Both the position numbers and the translations under genes were made by a program. Shown here piece after piece: positions 1 through 7,816 of a stretch of 64,000 bases of DNA. The notes under the pieces are model-generated. The model was given only the letters and a program-made list of their open reading frames with translations, was not told the DNA's origin and did no database searches. How positions within the stretch are numbered: position 1 is the first letter of the stretch; each line of letters starts with the position of its first letter. This stretch comes from Azospirillum sp. B510 (GTDB taxonomy: Bacteria; Pseudomonadota; Alphaproteobacteria; Azospirillales; Azospirillaceae): positions 62,001 to 126,000 of the forward strand of contig NC_013858.1 in assembly GCF_000010725.1 (NCBI RefSeq), written 5' to 3'.

Positions 1-1
1 C

Positions 2-538
2 GCCGAGGCGGTCTATGCCTTCCTGCCCGCCGGCCCGACCACGCTGGCCTTCGCCAAGGCCTTCGCCGACAACGGGCTGAAGGAGAAGGGCGTCAAGCTG
101 TTCGGCCCCGGCGACATCACCCAGGAGCCGGACCTGCCGGCGCTGGGCGACGCGGTGCTGGGCATGACCACCAGCTTCCATTACAGCCGCGCCCACGACT
201 CGGCGGCGAACAAGGCCTTCCTCGCCAAGCACAGGGAGCTGTTCGGCAACGACGACACCGCCACCTTCACCACGGTCGGCGCCTATGACGGCACCCATCT
301 GATCTATCAGATGATCCAGAACAGCGGTGGCAAGATCGACGGCGCCAAGGCGGTGGAGTCGGTCAAGGGGCTGAGCTGGGAAAGCCCGCGCGGGCCGGTG
401 ACCATCGACCCGGCCAGCCGCCACATCACCCAGACCATCTATCTGCGAACGGTGGAGAAGGTCGGCGACCGGCTGGAGAATGTCGAGAAGGCGGCGTTCG
501 CGGCGCAGCCGGATTACGGCTACAAGCCGGGCAAGTGA
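2..538 (+). CDS. ABC transporter substrate-binding protein, branched-chain amino acid type (3' part only)
   Basis: The gene enters from the left edge (codon phase begins at base 2) and stops at 538. The visible 178 residues look like the C-terminal lobe of a Leu/Ile/Val-type periplasmic binding protein: an AFAKAFADNG helix, the FTTVGAYDGTHLIYQMI segment typical of the family, and a C-terminal region with a GPVTIDPASRHITQ stretch. It would capture ligand in the periplasm for the LivHM permease encoded just downstream, which fits operon order K-H-M-G-F. The true ligand cannot be read from this fragment; branched-chain amino acids, amides or urea-like solutes are all possible for the family. Confidence 0.85.
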   Translation, partial: AEAVYAFLPAGPTTLAFAKAFADNGLKEKGVKLFGPGDITQEPDLPALGDAVLGMTTSFHYSRAHDSAANKAFLAKHRELFGNDDTATFTTVGAYDGTHLIYQMIQNSGGKIDGAKAVESVKGLSWESPRGPVTIDPASRHITQTIYLRTVEKVGDRLENVEKAAFAAQPDYGYKPGK

Positions 539-585
539 GGGGAATTCCCCCTCACCCTTCCCACGCCTGACGGCGCGGGTCCCCT

Positions 586-608
586 CCCTCTCCCGGGACG
601 GGAGAGGG
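586..608 (+). repeat. intercistronic hairpin between binding-protein gene and livH
   Basis: CCCTCTCCC (586-594) and GGGAGAGGG (600-608) form a perfect 9-bp stem with a 5-nt loop in the 86-nt gap before livH. There is no T tract, so it looks more like an mRNA-stabilising or attenuating hairpin than a terminator. Such stems are common after binding-protein cistrons, where they help keep binding protein in excess over permease; that role here is inferred. Confidence 0.6.
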
Positions 609-624
609 GAGACGGAGGGACGGT

Positions 625-1494
625 ATGGAAAGCGTCTTCGGGATCGCCGTCGACGGCATCGCCTATGGGATGATCCTCTTCATCATCTCGGTCGGGCTGT
701 CGGTGACGCTGGGGCTGATGCGGGTGGTCAATCTGGCCCATGGCGCCTTCGCCATGGTCGGCGGCTATGTCGCCTCCTACGCCGCCCAGGTCGCCGGCCT
801 GCCCTATGCCGCCGCCCTGGTGGTCGCGGTGGCGCTGACCGTGCTGGCGACCCTGCCGCTGGAGCGGCTGCTCTACCGCCGCATCTACGGGGCGGCCAAC
901 GAGCTGTCGCAGGTGCTGCTCACCATCGGGCTGACCTTCGTCATCGTCGCCGGCATCAACTCCCTGTTCGGACCGACGCTGAAGCGCATCCCGCTGCCGG
1001 AGCTGCTGACCGGCACGGTGGCGCTGGGACCGAAGGCGATCCCGGCCCACCGCGCCTTCGTCATCGGCGCGGGAGCGGCGACCCTGCTCGGGCTGTGGTG
1101 GCTGCTGGAGCGCACCGATTTCGGCATCCGGCTGCGCGCGGCGGTCGATGACCCGGCGATGGCGGCGGCGCTCGGCATCCGCACCGAGCGGCTCTATCTG
1201 GCGACCTTCGCGCTCGGCACCGGGCTGGCGGCGCTGGGCGGCGTTCTGGGGGCGGAGCTGCTGCCGCTGGAGCCCTATTACGCCATCCGCTACATCGTGC
1301 TGTTCCTGGCGGTTGTGGCGGTCGGCGGGGCCGGCAGCATCTTCGGCTCGGCGGCGGCGGCGCTGGCGCTCGGCATCATCGACAGCGCCGGCAAATACCT
1401 GATCCCCAATTTCGGCGAGTTCTTCTTCTACGCCGCCCTGATCCTGATCCTGTTCCGCTGGCCCCACGGCTTCTTCAAAGGGAGGACGGCATGA
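625..1494 (+). CDS. livH: branched-chain amino acid ABC transporter permease LivH
   Basis: A 289-residue polytopic inner-membrane protein of normal LivH length. It opens with a membrane segment containing GIAYGMILFIISVGLSVTLGLMRVVNLAHGAF, in which the NLAHGAF motif is typical of LivH permeases. The region with GIRTERLYLATFALGTGLAALGG matches the coupling loop that contacts the ATPases. The ATG at 625 follows a GGAGGGA ribosome-binding site. Its last four bases overlap the start of livM (ATGA), suggesting translational coupling. It forms the translocation pore with LivM. Confidence 0.93.
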   Translation: MESVFGIAVDGIAYGMILFIISVGLSVTLGLMRVVNLAHGAFAMVGGYVASYAAQVAGLPYAAALVVAVALTVLATLPLERLLYRRIYGAANELSQVLLTIGLTFVIVAGINSLFGPTLKRIPLPELLTGTVALGPKAIPAHRAFVIGAGAATLLGLWWLLERTDFGIRLRAAVDDPAMAAALGIRTERLYLATFALGTGLAALGGVLGAELLPLEPYYAIRYIVLFLAVVAVGGAGSIFGSAAAALALGIIDSAGKYLIPNFGEFFFYAALILILFRWPHGFFKGRTA

Positions 1495-2519
1495 CGAGCG
1501 TCGCCGAGCGAGACGGCAAGGGCGGGCCGACGAGCGGAACCGGACCTGTCGTGCCGGCCAGGCGCCGCGACCTCGACTGGATCGGCGTTCCGCTGATCGC
1601 GGCGGCCGGGCTGGCCGCCTATTGGCTGCTGCCGGAGGATCTGGCGCTGCTGACCCGCATCGCCGCCTCGGCGCTGTTCGTGCTGTCGCTCGATCTCGTG
1701 CTCGGCTATGGCGGCATCGCCACGCTGGGGCAGGCGGCGATGTTCGGCACCGGCGCCTACGCCGCCGGCATCGCCGCGGTCAACTGGATCGACGATCCCT
1801 TCGCCCTGCTGGCGGTCGGCGGGCTGGCCGGCGGGCTGATCGCGCTGGCCACCGGGGCGCTCATCCTGCACGCGCGCGGGCTGACCCTGCTGATGCTGAC
1901 CATCGCGGTCGGGCAGATCGTGCAGGAGGTCGCCAACAAGGCGCGTGACTGGACCGGCGGCAGCGACGGCCTGTCGGGCATCGACCCGGCGCCGGTGTTC
2001 GGCCTGTTCCGTTTCGACATGTTCGGCCACACCGCCTATCTGTTCGCGCTGGCGGTGCTGGTCGCCGGGCTGGTGGTGGCGCGGCGGATCGTGCGCTCGC
2101 CCTTCGGGCTGGCCTGCCGCGGGGTTGGCGAGGATCCGCTGCGGATCTCCGCCATCGGCGGCTCGCCGAAGGCCTATCTGGTGGCGCTCTATGGCGTGGC
2201 CGGGGTGTTCGCCGGGGTGGCCGGCGCCCTGACCGCGGTGACCAGCGGCATCGTCGGGCTGGACAGCGCCGGCTTCTCCTGGTCGGCGGAGGCGCTGGTG
2301 ATGCTGGTGCTGGGCGGCACCGGGCGGCTCTATGGCGCGGTGATCGGCACGGTGGCCTTCATGGGCGTGCATCATGTCCTGGCCGCCAACGATCCCTATC
2401 ACTGGATGGCCTTCATCGGCCTGTTCCTGATCGGCATCGTCCTGTTCCTGCCCGGCGGCATCGCCTCGGGGGTGGAGCGGCTGGGCGGTCTGCTGCGGCG
2501 GAGGGAGGACCGGGCATGA
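1491..2519 (+). CDS. livM: branched-chain amino acid ABC transporter permease LivM
   Basis: A 342-residue polytopic membrane protein. After a polar N-terminus of about 30 residues come LAAYWLLP and LDLVLGYGGIATLGQAAMFGTGAYAAG, a hallmark of LivM. The conserved coupling loop GVGEDPLRISAIGGSPKAYLVALYGVAGVFAG lies at about residues 205-240. It overlaps livH by ATGA at its start and livG by ATGA at its end, so the three cistrons are probably translated in a coupled way. It pairs with LivH to form the permease. Confidence 0.93.
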   Translation: MTSVAERDGKGGPTSGTGPVVPARRRDLDWIGVPLIAAAGLAAYWLLPEDLALLTRIAASALFVLSLDLVLGYGGIATLGQAAMFGTGAYAAGIAAVNWIDDPFALLAVGGLAGGLIALATGALILHARGLTLLMLTIAVGQIVQEVANKARDWTGGSDGLSGIDPAPVFGLFRFDMFGHTAYLFALAVLVAGLVVARRIVRSPFGLACRGVGEDPLRISAIGGSPKAYLVALYGVAGVFAGVAGALTAVTSGIVGLDSAGFSWSAEALVMLVLGGTGRLYGAVIGTVAFMGVHHVLAANDPYHWMAFIGLFLIGIVLFLPGGIASGVERLGGLLRRREDRA

Positions 2520-3274
2520 CCAGGCTTCTTGAGGTCGAGGGGTTGACCAAGAATTTCGGCGGCCTCCAGGTGTCGGCCGACATCTCCATGACCCTGAAGG
2601 CGGGCGACCGTTGCGCCCTGATCGGGCCGAACGGGGCGGGCAAGACCACCTTCGTCAACCTCGTCACCGGGGTGATCCCGCCCAGCGCCGGCACCATCCG
2701 GCTGGACGGGCGCGACGTCACCCGGCTGTCGGCGGCGGAGCGGGTGCGGCTGGGGCTGATCCGCAGCTTCCAGGTGGCGCGGCTGTTCAAGTCGATGACG
2801 GTGCGCGAGCATCTGGAGCTGGCCGTGCTCCAGCGCGACCGCCGCACCTTCCGCCTGTTCGCCTCGGTCGCCAAGGTCGCCGGGCTGGCCGACGAGGTGG
2901 CGGGATTGCTGGAGACCATGGGGCTGACGCAGGTGGCGCACACGGCGGTCGGCTCGCTGGCCTACGGGCAGCAGCGGCTGCTGGAGATCGCGCTGGCGCT
3001 CGCCATGAAGCCGAAGGTGCTGATCCTCGACGAGCCGGCGGCCGGCGTGCCCCATTCGGAAAGCCAGCGCATCCTCGACGCCATCGACCGCCTGCCCAAG
3101 GATCTGGCGGTGCTGATGATCGAGCATGACATGGACCTCGTCTTCCGCTTCGCCAGATCGATCATCGTGCTGGCGCAGGGGCGGCTGCTGTGCAGCGGCA
3201 CCGCCGAGGAGATCGTCGCCGACCCGCGCGTGCGCGAGGTCTATCTGGGGAGCCGCGCCAATGCCCACCACTGA
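2516..3274 (+). CDS. livG: branched-chain amino acid ABC transporter ATPase LivG
   Basis: A 252-residue ABC ATPase. Walker A is GPNGAGKTT at about residues 38-46; the signature region reads LAYGQQRLLEIALAL, a Y-for-S variant (YGQQR) usual in LivG; Walker B is VLILDEPAAGV, followed by the H-loop in MIEHDMDLVF. The PSAGTIRLDGRDVT and IRSFQVARLFKSMTV stretches are typical of LivG. It starts by ATGA overlap with livM and overlaps livF by 14 bases. It would power transport as a LivG-LivF heterodimer at the cytoplasmic face. Confidence 0.93.
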   Translation: MTRLLEVEGLTKNFGGLQVSADISMTLKAGDRCALIGPNGAGKTTFVNLVTGVIPPSAGTIRLDGRDVTRLSAAERVRLGLIRSFQVARLFKSMTVREHLELAVLQRDRRTFRLFASVAKVAGLADEVAGLLETMGLTQVAHTAVGSLAYGQQRLLEIALALAMKPKVLILDEPAAGVPHSESQRILDAIDRLPKDLAVLMIEHDMDLVFRFARSIIVLAQGRLLCSGTAEEIVADPRVREVYLGSRANAHH

Positions 3275-3977
3275 ACCGGCCGGACGCCTGGAGGTCGCGG
3301 ATCTGCGCGCCGGCCATGGCAGGACGCTGATCCTGGACGGTGTGTCGTTCAGCGTTCCGGCGGGCGGGCGGCTGGCCCTGCTCGGCCGCAACGGCGTCGG
3401 CAAGACGACGACGCTGGCCACCCTGGTCGGCCAGACCACCCGCCATGGCGGCTCGATCCGGCTCGACGGGGTGGAGCTCGGCGGGCTGAGCAGCTCCAGC
3501 CGGGCGGCGGCCGGGCTGGGCTATGTGCCGCAGACCCGCGACATCTTCAAATCGCTGACGGTGGAGGAGAATCTCGTCACCGGGCTGAAGGGGCGCCCGC
3601 GTTCGGCGCTGGCCGAGGCCTATGAGCTGTTCCCCCGGCTGGCCGAGCGGCGGCGCAACGGCGGCGGCGAGCTGTCGGGCGGCGAGCAGCAGATGCTGTC
3701 GGTCGCCCGCGCCCTGCTGGGCAAGCCGACGGTTCTGCTGCTGGACGAACCGCTGGAGGGGCTGGCGCCGGTGATCTGCGACATGCTGATGGCGGCGCTG
3801 TCGAAACTCGACATGACCGTCATCCTGGTGGAGCAGCAGGTGGACCGGGCGCTGGACTTCGCCGACCGCGTGGTCTTCCTCGACCGTGGCCGGGTTGTCC
3901 ATGCCGGGCCGGCGGCGCAGGCGAAGGCGGATACGGCTCTGCTGGAACGCCACCTCGGCGTGGCGCTGGCGGCGTAG
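3261..3977 (+). CDS. livF: branched-chain amino acid ABC transporter ATPase LivF
   Basis: The ATG at 3261 gives 238 residues, the usual LivF length; longer upstream in-frame readings lie inside livG and are not needed. Walker A is GRNGVGKTT, the signature is LSGGEQQ, and Walker B is VLLLDEPLEGLAP, with EGLAP diagnostic of LivF. It is the last gene of the liv cluster; an inverted repeat GGGGAT-T-ATCCCC (3977-3989) begins at its stop codon and separates it from the convergent next gene. Confidence 0.93.
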   Translation: MPTTEPAGRLEVADLRAGHGRTLILDGVSFSVPAGGRLALLGRNGVGKTTTLATLVGQTTRHGGSIRLDGVELGGLSSSSRAAAGLGYVPQTRDIFKSLTVEENLVTGLKGRPRSALAEAYELFPRLAERRRNGGGELSGGEQQMLSVARALLGKPTVLLLDEPLEGLAPVICDMLMAALSKLDMTVILVEQQVDRALDFADRVVFLDRGRVVHAGPAAQAKADTALLERHLGVALAA

Positions 3978-3998
3978 GGGATTATCCCCGGTGCGCCT

Positions 3999-5057
3999 CT
4001 ACCGGAAGGGCGGCGAATAGAGCAGGCCGCCCTGGGTCCAGGGCTTGTTCGGGCCGCGATCCATGCCGTAGGGGATGCCGAGGTTGCGCTCGAAGATCTC
4101 GCCGTAATTCCCGACCTGGGCCAGGGCCTGCAAGGCCCAGTCGTCGGGCAGGCCGAGCATGCGGGCGGCGTTGCCGGAATGGCCCAGCATGCGGTGCAGT
4201 TCGGGATCGTCGGGGACGCGCCCAGCCTGCACGTCCGCCGAGGTGACGCCCCTCGCGTCGGCCAGCACGATGGCGTGGAGAATCCAGCGGGTGACGTCGT
4301 ACCAGTTGCGGTCGCCGCGCGCGATATAGGGCGTCAGCGGCTCGCGCGAGATCACGTCCGGATAGATGTAAATCCCCATCCCCGCCTTGCGGTAGCCGGC
4401 CAGCGAGGTGACCAGAACCGTGCGGTCGGTGGTCAGCAGGTCGCATTCATGGGCGAGGAAGGCCTGCAACGCCTCGTCCAGCGTCTGGAAGGTGCGCATC
4501 GTCCAGGGCAGGTCGGACTTGCGGATATGGTCCTCCAGATTGCGGACGGTGGTGGTGGCGGTCTTGACGCAGACGGTGCGCGGTCCCAGCCGGTCGAGCG
4601 GGGGCGGCGGCGTGCCGTCGCTGTGGATGGCGAAGCCCTGGCCGTCATGCAGCAGCGGCATCAGGAATTCGATGTCGTTGGACAGGTCGCGGCTGAAGGT
4701 CCAGGTCGTGGTGGTCAGCGCCACGTCGACCTCGTGCTTCTCCACCGCCTGGAACTCCTGCGGCTTCTCCGGCAGGCGGACGACGCGGATCGCCTGGGCG
4801 TTGCCCAGCGTCGCCGCGGCGAAGACCCGGCAGACATCGACCAGGAACCCGTCGAGATGCCCCTGCGGGTCGGAGAAGGAGATGCCGCTGACCCCGCTGC
4901 GCAGGCCGCAGATGAGGAAGCCGCGGCCGTGGATGCGCTCCAGCGTGTCGCCGTCCCCGGCCCAGGCCGGTGAGGTCAGTGCCGGCGAAGGCAGCACCGG
5001 CGAGGCCGACACCATCGCCAGCAGCACAAGCAACAGCAGCCGCATCCCGACACCCAT
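3999..5057 (-). CDS. orphan AapJ-like amino-acid binding protein (periplasmic), downstream of a chemoreceptor
   Basis: A 352-residue periplasmic binding protein with a signal peptide (hydrophobic core LLLLVLLAMV, likely cleavage after AWA). It resembles AapJ encoded at 11763-12839: both share GFSAPD/GISFSDP-like N-lobe segments, DVDMCR/LVDVCR, DGQGF, a VCV..TTT motif and a C-terminal Q-VGNY--E-ERN block. The AapJ segment NTTRTLTRD reads TTTWTFSRD here, so the binding site may differ. No permease or ATPase gene is adjacent. It lies 43 nt downstream of, and in the same direction as, a chemoreceptor gene, so a sensory co-receptor role is plausible (inferred). ATG 5057 is used; ATG 5045 is an alternative. 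Confidence 0.85.
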   Translation of the reverse strand: MGVGMRLLLLVLLAMVSASPVLPSPALTSPAWAGDGDTLERIHGRGFLICGLRSGVSGISFSDPQGHLDGFLVDVCRVFAAATLGNAQAIRVVRLPEKPQEFQAVEKHEVDVALTTTTWTFSRDLSNDIEFLMPLLHDGQGFAIHSDGTPPPPLDRLGPRTVCVKTATTTVRNLEDHIRKSDLPWTMRTFQTLDEALQAFLAHECDLLTTDRTVLVTSLAGYRKAGMGIYIYPDVISREPLTPYIARGDRNWYDVTRWILHAIVLADARGVTSADVQAGRVPDDPELHRMLGHSGNAARMLGLPDDWALQALAQVGNYGEIFERNLGIPYGMDRGPNKPWTQGGLLYSPPFR

Positions 5058-5100
5058 CCCCTGGCCAGCCCCATCCGCCGCACCCTTGCCGCGGGCGGGG

Positions 5101-7368
5101 TCAGGCCGCCTGCCCGGCGCGCAGCGTGCCGAGCAGACTATGCAGCGACGCCGCCTCCTCGGCCAGCGTGTTCGCCGTCTCGGTCAGCGAGGCGGCGATG
5201 TCGCCGGTGCGCGCCGCCTGGGCGCTGACGCCGTCGATCAGCGCCGCCACCTCGCCGGTGTTGCCGGCGATCACGCCGACGCGGCGGCGGATGTCGGTCG
5301 AGGAGTCGGTCTGGCGGGCCACCGCCTCGCCGATCAGCTCCTGCACCTCGTTGATGCGCTCGACCGAGCCGGAGATGCGGGCGAAGGTGCCGACGGTGTC
5401 CTGGATGCTGCCGTTGATGGCGCTGACCGAGCTGGCGATCTGCACGGTGGCGTTGGCGGTCTCCTCCGCCAGCTTCTTCACCTCCGCCGCCACCACGGCG
5501 AAGCCGCGGCCCGCCACGCCGGCCGCCGCCGCCTCGATGGTGGCGTTCAGCGCCAGCAGCTTGGTCTGGTGGGCGATGCCGGTGATGACGTCGACGATGC
5601 GGCGGATCTGCTCGGTGTTCTCGCCAAGCTGGTCGACCACGCCGCGGGCGGCGGTCAGTTCGCCCAGCGTCGAGCCGACGACCTCCGCCGCCTCGCCCGC
5701 CAGGCTGGAGACGCTGCCGATGGTGTCCATCAGCGCCTCGGCGCTGTCGTTGCAGGTGCCGGCGTTGCGGTTGCTCTCGGCGACGAAGCTGCCGGCGCTG
5801 ACCGTGCTGTCGATGGTGCCGGCCGATTGCTGGCGCAGCGCGTCGGCCAGCTCGCGCAGCTGGCCCGACTGGGTGGCGACGCCCGACGCCACCTGATGCA
5901 CATCCTCCATCAGCTTGCGGGCGAGCGCGGCCGAGCGCATCTGTTCGGTCACGTCGGTCCAGGACAGGGTCTTGCCCAGCACGTTGCCCTGGTCGTCGAA
6001 CACGGTGTCGACATGGGCCTCCACCGTGGTCTCTCCCACCGTCAGGGTGCGGCGCGGGATCGGCGGGCGGGCGGGATCGGTACAGTCGGCGGTGAAGTCC
6101 GGCCCCTGGGCCAGCAGGTCGGGGCCGGTGGGGTCGATGCCGTGCGCCTCGCAGAAGCCGCGGGCGGCGGGGTTGACGAAGCCGACCTGTCCCGCGCCCG
6201 TCGGCCCGTCGGTGCGCAGCAGGGCGGTGGGGACCGGGCTCGAATCGACCATCCGCTTCATCAGCAGCACCTGTTCGACGCTGCCGCGCAGATGGCTAAG
6301 CGCCGCCGCCATCACCGCCAGCTCGTCGCGGCCGGTGCGGGGCACCTCGATCGACAGGTCGCCGGCGGCGATCTGCTCCATGGCGCGGGCGAATTTGCGC
6401 AGGTTGGCGAAGACGGCGACGCGCAGGAGCAGGGCGGCGGCGACGGCGACGGCGAGAGCGAAGCCGCCGACCATCTTGAGGGCGTCGTTGCGCAGCTTCT
6501 CCGTCGCGCCGACGAAGTCGGAAACGTCGCGCGAGATCTCCGCCGTCGCCCAGGGCAGGCCGCCATCGCCGGCGATCGCGACGGTGGTGGCGGAAAGCTG
6601 GGCGTGGGCCGACGGTTCGCCGCCCTTGGCCTCGAACAGGACGCCGCCCTTGGCGTCGGTGAAGCGGATGTCGGCATCCAGCACCGCCCCCAGGCTGGAC
6701 AGGGCGGGCAGCGGATCGGTCACCACCTCCAGGAAGCCCAGGACGCGGAAACCGCCGATCGGGACGATCATGCTGAACAGCGGCCGGCCCTGGCCGTCGC
6801 GCCACAGCAGGCTGGCGGGGCGGCGCTTGTCGGCGAGATCGCGCGTCTTCAGCGCCTCGAACAGCGGGGCGACGGCGGCGACGCTGTCCTGCTCGCCGCC
6901 GGTGATGGCCACCCGCTTCATGTCGGCGTCATAGACGGCGACCGAGACCAGCCGCACCTCGCGGTCGACCACCACCGGGCGGGTGTTGAAATTCTTCAGG
7001 GCCAGCGCCGTCTTGGCCGGGTCCTTCTGGGTCACGCTGTCGACCAGGAAGGCGTCGCGGCTCCATTCGTTGGCATGGCCCTGGAGCCATTCCGTATAGT
7101 TCTTGCGGATACGGTCGTTGGCCAGCACCCGCAGGGTCGCGGCGGCGCTGCTGTTGAAGGTGGTCAGGGCGAAATCGGTGTAGCGTTGCGACACCCAGGC
7201 CTGGCTGGCGATCAGCGCCGCCACCAGAACGCCGACCACCGAGATCATGGCGCGGCGCAGGGTCCAGAAGCGGTAACGGGTGCCGGCATCGTCAGGGGCG
7301 CCGCCGGCTCCGCCCGTTTCCGTGCCGTTCGCTCCGGTTGCGCCCACAATCGCCGCGATTGCCTTCAT
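5101..7368 (-). CDS. methyl-accepting chemotaxis protein with HAMP and PAS regions and an atypical signalling tip
   Basis: About 755 residues from ATG 7368, chosen because AGGGGG sits 7 nt upstream; ATG 7389 would add seven residues. Order: cytoplasmic N-terminus, first membrane helix near residues 40-60, a large periplasmic region of about 240 residues, a second membrane helix, HAMP, a PAS-like segment (VDSSPVPTALLRTDG to GKTLSWTDVTEQM), then the methyl-accepting coiled coil. The hairpin tip reads IAHQTKLLALNATIEAAAAGVAGRGF: K603 replaces the usual N, A615 the usual R and V618 the usual E of QTN...EAARAGE. The two other receptors in this window keep the standard tip. It is followed by an orphan binding protein gene in the same orientation. 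Confidence 0.9.
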   Translation of the reverse strand: MKAIAAIVGATGANGTETGGAGGAPDDAGTRYRFWTLRRAMISVVGVLVAALIASQAWVSQRYTDFALTTFNSSAAATLRVLANDRIRKNYTEWLQGHANEWSRDAFLVDSVTQKDPAKTALALKNFNTRPVVVDREVRLVSVAVYDADMKRVAITGGEQDSVAAVAPLFEALKTRDLADKRRPASLLWRDGQGRPLFSMIVPIGGFRVLGFLEVVTDPLPALSSLGAVLDADIRFTDAKGGVLFEAKGGEPSAHAQLSATTVAIAGDGGLPWATAEISRDVSDFVGATEKLRNDALKMVGGFALAVAVAAALLLRVAVFANLRKFARAMEQIAAGDLSIEVPRTGRDELAVMAAALSHLRGSVEQVLLMKRMVDSSPVPTALLRTDGPTGAGQVGFVNPAARGFCEAHGIDPTGPDLLAQGPDFTADCTDPARPPIPRRTLTVGETTVEAHVDTVFDDQGNVLGKTLSWTDVTEQMRSAALARKLMEDVHQVASGVATQSGQLRELADALRQQSAGTIDSTVSAGSFVAESNRNAGTCNDSAEALMDTIGSVSSLAGEAAEVVGSTLGELTAARGVVDQLGENTEQIRRIVDVITGIAHQTKLLALNATIEAAAAGVAGRGFAVVAAEVKKLAEETANATVQIASSVSAINGSIQDTVGTFARISGSVERINEVQELIGEAVARQTDSSTDIRRRVGVIAGNTGEVAALIDGVSAQAARTGDIAASLTETANTLAEEAASLHSLLGTLRAGQAA

Positions 7369-7646
7369 GCCCAAACCCCCTGCCGCCATAAAACGGTTTC
7401 ACGGATTGCTACGCGCACATCGTCGCAGGGCCCTTTGAACGATTTAGCGTCTAATTGTGAACAGCTCGTGTCTTTTCTTTCATATTTGAGACAAGCTGAA
7501 GGCTTTCCGGTAAAGGATCCGCCGGTCTTGCCGGCGATTTGGCGGTTCGTGACCTGTTTTTGGAGAGTTTTTAAAGACCTTGAGCAACCGCATGTGGCGG
7601 TTTGATTTCAAAAGAGGCTGACCACCGGCGCGGATGCATAAAAATC

Positions 7647-7691
7647 GGGCCACGGGAACCGGCGAAAAATTTTTCGCGATTTCCGTGGCCC
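7647..7691. repeat. 45-bp near-perfect palindrome (REP-like or terminator hairpin)
   Basis: Outer arms GGGCCACGG (7647-7655) and CCGTGGCCC (7683-7691) enclose a perfect 16-bp palindrome GCGAAAAATTTTTCGC (7662-7677), with a few mismatches between. It lies about 125 nt beyond the stop of the response regulator gene, so it could terminate the aap operon, or it could be a dispersed palindromic element. Confidence 0.6.
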
Positions 7692-7740
7692 AGGTTGCCG
7701 AGCGCGTGGCCGCCGCGAGACTGAAGCGACGGGGGAGTTT

Positions 7741-7798
7741 GCCCGGGGTTGGGTGTGTCGCTCTCTCCTGCCCGGGGTTGGGTGTGTCGCTCTCTCCT
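7741..7798. repeat. 29-nt tandem repeat, two exact copies
   Basis: The 29-nt unit starting GCCCGGGGTTGGGTGTGTCG occurs at 7741-7769 and again, identically, at 7770-7798, followed by a partial third start (GCCCGGGA). It ends about 20 nt before the response-regulator stop codon. Two copies are too few and have no spacers, so it is not a CRISPR. Confidence 0.85.
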
Positions 7799-7816
7799 GC
7801 CCGGGAGAGGGCGCGT

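Larger units (their letters stand above)
7369..7816. other. 448-nt intergenic region with repeats, no gene seen
   Basis: This gap lies between two minus-strand genes. It holds a locally AT-richer stretch near 7430-7620 that probably includes the chemoreceptor promoter, a 45-bp near-palindrome (7647-7691) and a 29-nt tandem repeat (7741-7798). I see no convincing open reading frame on either strand and no recognisable RNA gene. Confidence 0.6.

Noticed and set aside
4408..7605. A 1,065-codon open frame on the plus strand opposite the chemoreceptor and binding protein genes
   Set aside because: It is an antisense shadow produced by high GC at third positions; the minus-strand proteins have clear domains, this one has low-complexity Arg/Gly/Gln sequence.
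7741..7798. Tandem 29-nt repeat considered as a CRISPR fragment
   Set aside because: The copies are directly adjacent without spacers and no cas genes are near.
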